From an uncultured Eubacteriales bacterium (lineage in GTDB: Bacteria; Bacillota; Clostridia; Oscillospirales; Oscillospiraceae), in the NCBI GenBank assembly GCA_905205195.1, contig CAJLCS010000032.1, positions 1 through 18,908 of the forward strand: a DNA stretch of 18,908 bases. Reading direction: 5' to 3'. The first letter of the stretch is position 1. Every line of letters starts with the position of its first letter. A program made the translations under genes and the position numbers. This document shows, piece after piece, positions 14,250 through 18,908 of this stretch. The notes beneath the pieces were generated by a model. It was not told where the DNA came from and did not search any database. It saw nothing but the letters and a program-made list of their open reading frames with translations.

Positions 14250-14978
14250 ATGAATTTTACCGTTGCCGATCCGCTGGCACTGGCCCTTGGGGGCTGGGCC
14301 GCCGATCTGACCCCCGGTGCTATCTGCCTGCGTCTGGGTATTACCGTTGTCCTTGCCGCCGTGGTAGGCTGTGAGCGGGCCAGCAAGCGCCACTCCGCCG
14401 GTCTGCGGACCTTTATTCTGGTAGCCTTCGCCTCAGCCGTGGCAATGATGCTGGATCTTTTCCTCATGGCGGGGACTTCCGTCCGCTTTCCGCTGCTGTC
14501 CGCCGCCACGGTGGTCGGCACCGCCATGCTCAGCAGCAACTCCGTCCTGTTCAGCTCCCGGAGCCAGATCAAGGGCCTGACCACCTCCGCCGGTCTGTGG
14601 ACCTGCGGCATCATCGGCCTGTCCGCCGGTGCCGGGTACTATACCGTCACGCTGATTGCTTTTCTTCTGCTGCTGGCCATTCTGATGTATCTGCCGGGAC
14701 TGGAAACCTATCTGAAAAACCGCTCCAATCATTTTGAAATTCATCTGGAGCTGAAAAGCCGGGACCGTCTTCAGGATTTCGTCTCCACCATCCGGCGGCT
14801 GGGACTGCGGATCGACGACATTGAGCTGAATAACGCCTACCTGGGGTCCGGGCTCAGCGTTTACTCCATCACCATCACGATCGAAAGCCCGGAGCTGAAG
14901 AAATACAAAACCCACACGGAAATCATTGACGCACTGTCCACGCTGGATTATATTTATCACATCGAAGAAATGAAATAG
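14250..14978 (+). CDS. MgtC/SapB-family membrane protein
   Basis: A 242-residue protein. The N-terminal 150 residues contain about four membrane helices and the MgtC signature 'VLAAVVGCERASKRHSAGLRTFILVAFASAVAMML', followed by the usual 'TVVGTAMLSSNSVLF' and 'GLTTSAGLWTCGIIGLSAGAG'. The C-terminal 90 residues look like a soluble ACT-like domain ('FEIHLELKSRDRLQDFVSTIRRLGLRIDDIEL'). MgtC proteins are linked to growth at low magnesium and to envelope and ATPase control; the exact activity here is unknown. It lies 11 bp after the antiporter, with an AGGAGG site, and is probably co-transcribed as part of an ion-homeostasis unit. Confidence 0.9.
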   Translation: MNFTVADPLALALGGWAADLTPGAICLRLGITVVLAAVVGCERASKRHSAGLRTFILVAFASAVAMMLDLFLMAGTSVRFPLLSAATVVGTAMLSSNSVLFSSRSQIKGLTTSAGLWTCGIIGLSAGAGYYTVTLIAFLLLLAILMYLPGLETYLKNRSNHFEIHLELKSRDRLQDFVSTIRRLGLRIDDIELNNAYLGSGLSVYSITITIESPELKKYKTHTEIIDALSTLDYIYHIEEMK

Positions 14979-14995
14979 CCGACCGGAGGCATGTC

Positions 14996-15517
14996 ATGCA
15001 CACATTGGAAGATATCCGTCGGGAGTACGACCGGCTGGACCGGCTCTGCGGTGTTGACACCCGCAGTATCCGTCTAAAGCAATCCCCAACGTCCGTCCAA
15101 CGTTTGGGGGCGTTTCGTTATCCCCTCCGCACCGGCGGCGGGCCGCTGCAAATTTCGGTATCGCCGGTGGTTTTGCAGAACGACAACCTGTTCTTGGACA
15201 CCATCCGTCACGAATACGCCCACGCGCTGGTTTACCTCCGGACCGGAGAAAATCACGGCCATGACGCCCTGTGGAAGGATGCCTGCCGGGAGGTGGGCTG
15301 TAACCCCGCCGCCACCACGCCCATGGACGGCACCCTGACCGCCGCCCGCATACGGCAGGCTAGGTACCGCATCGTCTGCCACGGCTGCGGCAGTGAAACC
15401 TACTATCTGCGGGAAGGGAAAATCGTGAAGGCCATTGAGGCCGGTCTTCCCGTCCGATGCGCCCGCTGCGGCGCAGGAAAGCTGACGCTTTACGAGCGGG
15501 CGGACACGAAAAAGTAA
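14996..15517 (+). CDS. SprT-like zinc metallopeptidase
   Basis: A 173-residue protein of the SprT/Spartan-like family. The zinc-dependent catalytic motif HEYAH is at residues 72-76, with a further conserved 'NHGHDALWK' (87-93) supplying the third ligand. A C-terminal zinc ribbon is formed by Cys128-x-x-Cys131 and Cys155-x-x-Cys158. Bacterial members are little studied; eukaryotic Spartan cleaves DNA-protein crosslinks, but no such role is shown here. It is the third gene of the antiporter operon, 17 bp after the MgtC-like gene, with an CCGGAGG site. Whether it functions with the transporters or is merely co-transcribed is unclear. Confidence 0.88.
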   Translation: MHTLEDIRREYDRLDRLCGVDTRSIRLKQSPTSVQRLGAFRYPLRTGGGPLQISVSPVVLQNDNLFLDTIRHEYAHALVYLRTGENHGHDALWKDACREVGCNPAATTPMDGTLTAARIRQARYRIVCHGCGSETYYLREGKIVKAIEAGLPVRCARCGAGKLTLYERADTKK

Positions 15518-15556
15518 AAAAAATCCGATACGTTGCAAAAACGTATCGGATTTTTT
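15515..15556. terminator. Bidirectional intrinsic terminator
   Basis: AATCCGATACGTT pairs perfectly with AACGTATCGGATT (13 bp) around a 5-base loop. An A-run precedes and a T-run follows, so it works in both directions. It serves the SprT-like gene on the plus strand and the ABC exporter on the minus strand. Confidence 0.93.
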
Positions 15557-17315
15557 AATAATCTATGGTCAGTTTTTCCGCCTGTGCCGCCGTCAGCTCC
15601 GTCACCCGGCCGTCCGCCACCTGATAAATCCGGCTGCACAGCGACAGGACGCTGGGCCGGTGGGTGGTGACAATGCAGGTTTTGCCGGGATGGACGCGCA
15701 TCACGTTCCGAAGCAGCTGCCGCTCCGTGGCCACGTCCAGCGCCGAGGTGGCTTCGTCCAGAAGCAGCACCGGCGCATCCCGCAGCAGCGCCCGGGCAAT
15801 GGCAATCCGCTGGGCCTGCCCTTCCGACAGGCCGTGGCCGTTCTCGCCGATGAGACCGTTCACCCCGCCGGGCATCTGGGACACGAAGTCCCAGGCGCAG
15901 GCGTCCCGCAGCGCCTGTTCCAGCTCGCTTTCCGCCGCATCGGGGCGAACCATTCGCAGATTCTCCGCCACCGTCCCGGAAATCATGGTGTTTCCCTGAG
16001 GAACGTAGGAATAGCAGCTTCGCAGCGCCGTGTTCATTTCCGCCTGCTGCCCGTCGTCCGCCTGAAGATATGCCCGCCCGGCCGTGGGGCGGATCAGGCC
16101 CAGCATCAGCCGGATCATGGTGGTCTTACCGCCGCCGGAGGGGCCGATCAGCGCCACAATCTCCCCCGGCGCCGCCGAAAACGAAACGTGTTCCAGCACC
16201 GGGTGGTCCGGCTTGTAGGCAAAGGAAACCTCCTCCATGGAAACCGTCAGGCCCTTCGCCGCCCGGGCCGTCACCGCGTCGCTGCAAGGCGCCGGACGCT
16301 CCGGCTCCATCCGGTTCAGCTCCCGGAGCCGGTGGGCCGACACCGACGCATTGAGAAAATTCGGCACCGTCCGCACCAGCGAATGGAACGACGACGTCAG
16401 CGTCATGGTGCCGTAGAGAATCTTCCCGGTCCACAGCAGATACAGGCAGTACAGAAACGCCGCCATCTGCACCGCCATACCCAGCACGGACAGCGCCGCC
16501 TCGGTACGGATGCCGAACAGATTATACCGCAGGCTCAGCTGCCGGTAGTCGTCCTGCCGCTGCCGCATGGCCCGGCCGTACCGCGCCGTCACGCCGAAGC
16601 CCTTGATGGTGTCCAGATTCCGGAAGGTTTCGGACTCGTAGGCCATCAGGTCGCTGCCCGCCTTCCGGACCTCCTGATTGTAGTACCGCATTTTGCCCAT
16701 AAGCCGCTGGGAGCTAAGCAGCAGAAACGGCGCCGACGCCAGCGCCAGCAGCGCCATGACCCAATCGTAATAGACGATGACCGCCAGCGTCGCAGCGAAG
16801 GTGTAAACCGCGATCACCAGATCCGGCAGCCAGTTGATGGCGTTCCCGGCCACGTTCACCGCGTCGGTATTCAGCCGGCTGAGCAGATCGCCGCTGGAAT
16901 AGCCGTTCAGCTCCGTCCAGTCCGCCTCCAGAATCCGGTCGAACACCTCGGCCTGAATGTCGTTGTTCACCCGCAGCGTCACCCGGGCCGACACCCGGGA
17001 GATAGCGCTCCGCAGCAGCAGACTGAGCACGGAGGACACCGCCATCAGCACCAGCAGCAGCCCCAGCTGGGACCGCTGATAGCCGGTGATGATATCGATG
17101 GCATACTTCCCCGCCACGGCGGAAACCAGCCCCAAAGATGCGCTGGCAATGCCCAGCAGACCGTAGCCCACCGCCATGACGCGGTACCGGCGGGTATAGG
17201 TAAAAATCCACTTCCAGTCGTCAAAGACTTCCCGCAGTGTGCCGTTTTTCCGGCGCTCCCGTAATATTCCAAGGGCTTCGGAGCCGAGCACGCGATTATG
17301 TCCCGCTTCGCTCAT
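15555..17315 (-). CDS. ABC exporter, permease fused to ATPase
   Basis: A 586-residue half-transporter. The N-terminal membrane domain has about six helices (roughly residues 45-310). The ATPase domain has Walker A GPSGGGKT (391-398), the Q-loop glutamine in VPQGN, signature LSEGQ (496-500), Walker B VLLLDE (516-521) and switch His552. It would work as a homodimer in the plasma membrane. It shares an operon with a BY-kinase, so export of an envelope polymer precursor or a peptide is plausible, but the substrate is unknown. I chose the ATG at 17315, which overlaps the kinase stop by 20 bases; the ribosome site is weak, so coupled translation is likely. Starting at 17390 would read the kinase Tyr-Gly repeat out of frame. 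Confidence 0.92.
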   Translation of the reverse strand: MSEAGHNRVLGSEALGILRERRKNGTLREVFDDWKWIFTYTRRYRVMAVGYGLLGIASASLGLVSAVAGKYAIDIITGYQRSQLGLLLVLMAVSSVLSLLLRSAISRVSARVTLRVNNDIQAEVFDRILEADWTELNGYSSGDLLSRLNTDAVNVAGNAINWLPDLVIAVYTFAATLAVIVYYDWVMALLALASAPFLLLSSQRLMGKMRYYNQEVRKAGSDLMAYESETFRNLDTIKGFGVTARYGRAMRQRQDDYRQLSLRYNLFGIRTEAALSVLGMAVQMAAFLYCLYLLWTGKILYGTMTLTSSFHSLVRTVPNFLNASVSAHRLRELNRMEPERPAPCSDAVTARAAKGLTVSMEEVSFAYKPDHPVLEHVSFSAAPGEIVALIGPSGGGKTTMIRLMLGLIRPTAGRAYLQADDGQQAEMNTALRSCYSYVPQGNTMISGTVAENLRMVRPDAAESELEQALRDACAWDFVSQMPGGVNGLIGENGHGLSEGQAQRIAIARALLRDAPVLLLDEATSALDVATERQLLRNVMRVHPGKTCIVTTHRPSVLSLCSRIYQVADGRVTELTAAQAEKLTIDY

Positions 17316-18765
17316 GGTTTTCAAACCGTCCGTGCTGGTTGGAGCGGTAACCGTAGCCGGCCCCATAGCCGTAGCCGTAACCGTAGCCATAGCCGCCCCG
17401 GCCGCCGGGGACGCCGTTGAGGACGCAGCCCAGAATCGGCGTGCCGTTTTCCATCAAAAACTGCATACCGTCCAGAATATGGGGCACCTCCACCGCGCCG
17501 TAGCCGGTGATGTACACAGCCCCGTCCGCCGCCCGGGCCAGATTTGCGCTGTCCGCCAGCAGGCCGCAGGGCGGCGTATCCAGAATGATAAAATCCGCGC
17601 CGCCGCGCAGGCCGTCAAGGTAAGCCGTCAGCTTTTTGGCCGTCAGCTGCTGGGCAGACCGGGCAGGCGCATCCCCCGCCAGCACCCAGAGCGACGCGCC
17701 GTCAATTTGCTGAAGGAAGGGCATCACATCGGTTTCCTTCCGGTCCAGCAGCTCCACCATGCCCTTGGAGGGGCCTTGCAGGCCGATGGTTTTCTTGATG
17801 GAGGGCTTCCGCAGGTCCAGGTCCATCAGCACCACCCGGGCGCCGTTCTGGGCCAGACTCATGGCGAGGTTTGCCGATACCACGCTTTTTCCCTCGCCGG
17901 GCATGGTGCTGGTCACCAGAATGACCTTGCACCCCTGCTGGGGCAGCTGCCGCAGCAGCTTGATCCGCAGACTGCGGATTCCCTCCTGAAAGGAGCCGGA
18001 CAGGTGCTTGTTCAGCAGGAACATGGTTTCCGTCTGCTTTTTCCCCCGGCGCTTGAACACCACCCGGGGCAGCGTGGCCAGACAGGTCTGATTCAGCTTT
18101 TTCTGGATTTCCTCCGGCTCCCGGACGGTTTTCCGGGACGCCGCGCGAAGCACCAGCAGTGCCAGCCCCAGCAGGAAGCCTGCCACGGCGGCCTTGGCAA
18201 AGGTCGGCACCGGCCGGAAGGAATTGATGGGAGCCGACGCCTCCACCGGCTGGGTCAGAAGATTCATCACCGTATTGCCGATGACGTAATCCGCCACCTG
18301 CGGGTAAACCTCGATGGTCTTTTCCAGCAGCGTCAGCGCCATTTTCGGATCGCTGCTGGTCACCCGGATGGTAAACAGGTTGGTGTTGGCCACCGTCCAG
18401 GCGGAAATGCTGCCGTTGAGGGACGAAACGCCCATAACCCGGCAGATCTTGCTGTACAGAAGGTCCGACTGGATCAGGTAGGGGAAGGTCTTTCCCAGCT
18501 GCTCCGCCGTGGCCTTATCGTAATAGGCCGAGGTGCCGGACACGTCCGAGCTGCTGCTGTTGGACACCTCAATGGTGAAGGTGGCCTCGCTGGCATACAT
18601 GGGAACATAGCTGCTTTTCGCCCGCAGATACCACAGCCCGCCGAGGATCAGCGCCAGCAGCACCGGAAGCCAGAACAGCCGCCGCCAGACGAAGGAAAGC
18701 TCCTTCATCAGCCGGCTCAGATCAATGGCCTGGTCCTCCGACCGGTCAACTTTCTTCTCGTCCAT
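17296..18765 (-). CDS. Wzz-BY-kinase fusion (polysaccharide tyrosine autokinase)
   Basis: A 489-residue bacterial tyrosine kinase. It begins with a Wzz-like polymerase-regulator part between two membrane helices (about 32-47 and 190-207). Then comes the cytoplasmic BY-kinase: Walker A TSTMPGEGKSVV (285-296), Walker A' VVLMDLDLRKP (311-321), Walker B FIILDTPP (392-399). The end is a tyrosine cluster with seven Tyr-Gly units (residues 459-473) that is the expected autophosphorylation tail. Such proteins control chain length and export of capsule or exopolysaccharide. The ribosome site GGAGG fixes the start at 18765. It overlaps the upstream gene by 20 bases and the ABC gene by 20 bases. Encoded by a hexanucleotide repeat, the tail may vary in length. 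Confidence 0.93.
   Translation of the reverse strand: MDEKKVDRSEDQAIDLSRLMKELSFVWRRLFWLPVLLALILGGLWYLRAKSSYVPMYASEATFTIEVSNSSSSDVSGTSAYYDKATAEQLGKTFPYLIQSDLLYSKICRVMGVSSLNGSISAWTVANTNLFTIRVTSSDPKMALTLLEKTIEVYPQVADYVIGNTVMNLLTQPVEASAPINSFRPVPTFAKAAVAGFLLGLALLVLRAASRKTVREPEEIQKKLNQTCLATLPRVVFKRRGKKQTETMFLLNKHLSGSFQEGIRSLRIKLLRQLPQQGCKVILVTSTMPGEGKSVVSANLAMSLAQNGARVVLMDLDLRKPSIKKTIGLQGPSKGMVELLDRKETDVMPFLQQIDGASLWVLAGDAPARSAQQLTAKKLTAYLDGLRGGADFIILDTPPCGLLADSANLARAADGAVYITGYGAVEVPHILDGMQFLMENGTPILGCVLNGVPGGRGGYGYGYGYGYGAGYGYRSNQHGRFENHERSGT
17347..17394 (-). repeat. Hexanucleotide repeat encoding (Tyr-Gly)n in the BY-kinase
   Basis: About 48 bp made of degenerate TAYGGN units (two codons, Tyr-Gly), inside the BY-kinase tail. 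Unit length six keeps the frame when copy number changes. A similar repeat lies at 18803-18874 in the next gene upstream. Confidence 0.85.
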
Positions 18766-18908
18766 CACTTGCCTCCGTCTTCCCGCTGCGTTTCTTTGAC
18801 GCATAACCGTAACCGTAGCCATATCCGTATCCGTAACGGCCGTAACCGTAACCGTAGCCGTACCCGTAGCCGCCCTCCCGGAACATCTGGGGCACCCGCC
18901 GCACATCG
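18746..18908 (-). CDS. Partial gene with (Tyr-Gly)n tail, C-terminal end only
   Basis: The last 53 residues of a gene whose start is beyond the right edge. The visible part reads DVRRVPQMFREGG, then eleven tyrosines in Tyr-Gly alternation, then a basic tail ASKKRSGKTEAS. It ends at a TGA at 18746, 20 bases inside the BY-kinase gene. The alternative frame covering this region from 18906 reads threonine/valine repeats and is a shadow. A Tyr-Gly tail just before a BY-kinase hints at a substrate or a second kinase-pathway component, but the fold of the main body is not visible. Confidence 0.75.
   Translation of the reverse strand, partial: DVRRVPQMFREGGYGYGYGYGYGRYGYGYGYGYGYASKKRSGKTEASDGREES
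18803..18874 (-). repeat. Hexanucleotide repeat encoding (Tyr-Gly)n in the upstream partial gene
   Basis: About 70 bp of degenerate TAYGGN units encoding eleven Tyr residues, interrupted once by an Arg codon. It is the same kind of repeat as at 17347-17394, about 1.4 kb away. Confidence 0.85.

Noticed and set aside
15085..15112. Near-palindrome around CCCCAACGT inside the SprT-like gene
   Set aside because: It is imperfect, short and inside a coding region with normal protein sequence; chance is the simpler reading.
17347..18874. Tyr-Gly repeats as a CRISPR or non-coding tandem array
   Set aside because: The repeats have a 6-bp unit without spacers and are in frame within genes.
18766..18906. 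N-terminal extension of the BY-kinase from 18906 with Thr-Val repeats
   Set aside because: It is the Tyr-Gly repeat of the upstream gene read in another frame; a strong ribosome site lies at the ATG at 18765.

Overview
This 18.9 kb window is a densely packed, GC-rich bacterial chromosome segment. Strong AGGAGG-type ribosome sites, TTGACA/TATAAT-like promoters, a T-box leader, a Met ABC importer with a lipobox, a PhoB-type two-component system and a Wzz-BY-kinase point to the Firmicutes. The GC richness, the codon usage and a DUF4867-like gene beside xylulokinase suggest a gut Clostridia of the Oscillospiraceae type. The family assignment is inference; the phylum-level one is reasonably firm. 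No mobile element, CRISPR array, tRNA or rRNA was seen.

Layout: (1) 1-2643, minus strand: an AraC-type regulator, then xylulokinase, then the start of a DUF4867-like gene, which together form a sugar-utilisation unit. (2) 2644-3005: a gene-free stretch holding five hairpins, two of them near-identical copies, which looks like a composite palindromic repeat. (3) 3006-5850, minus: metN-metI-metQ, a complete methionine importer operon behind a T-box leader with an AUG specifier and its own promoter and terminator. (4) 5941-6801: a small Cys-rich protein (minus) and thioredoxin (plus), driven by back-to-back promoters. (5) 6800-11726, minus: response regulator, histidine kinase, a membrane-anchored protein of unknown function, a divergent alanine-racemase-like enzyme and a DUF362 protein. 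GATAC direct repeats at 11-bp spacing lie both upstream of the response regulator and upstream of the racemase. (6) 11752-15517: a LysR regulator (minus) divergent from a plus-strand operon of a CPA2-type antiporter, an MgtC-like protein and a SprT-like zinc metallopeptidase. (7) 15522-18908, minus: a polysaccharide or envelope export operon with a partial gene ending in a Tyr-Gly tail, a Wzz-BY-kinase ending in a second Tyr-Gly tail, and an ABC exporter. A bidirectional terminator separates regions 6 and 7.

How the genes work together: the methionine operon is probably induced when uncharged tRNA-Met stabilises the antiterminator. The two-component system probably autoregulates and also controls the racemase/DUF362 pair through the shared repeats. 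The LysR protein probably controls the ion-homeostasis operon from overlapping divergent promoters. The BY-kinase probably controls polymer assembly through its Tyr tail.

The strongest leads for something undescribed are the in-frame hexanucleotide Tyr-Gly tails in two consecutive genes with identical 20-nt overlaps, the shared 11-bp-spaced operators linking the two-component system to an unusual racemase, and the hairpin cluster at 2715-2987.
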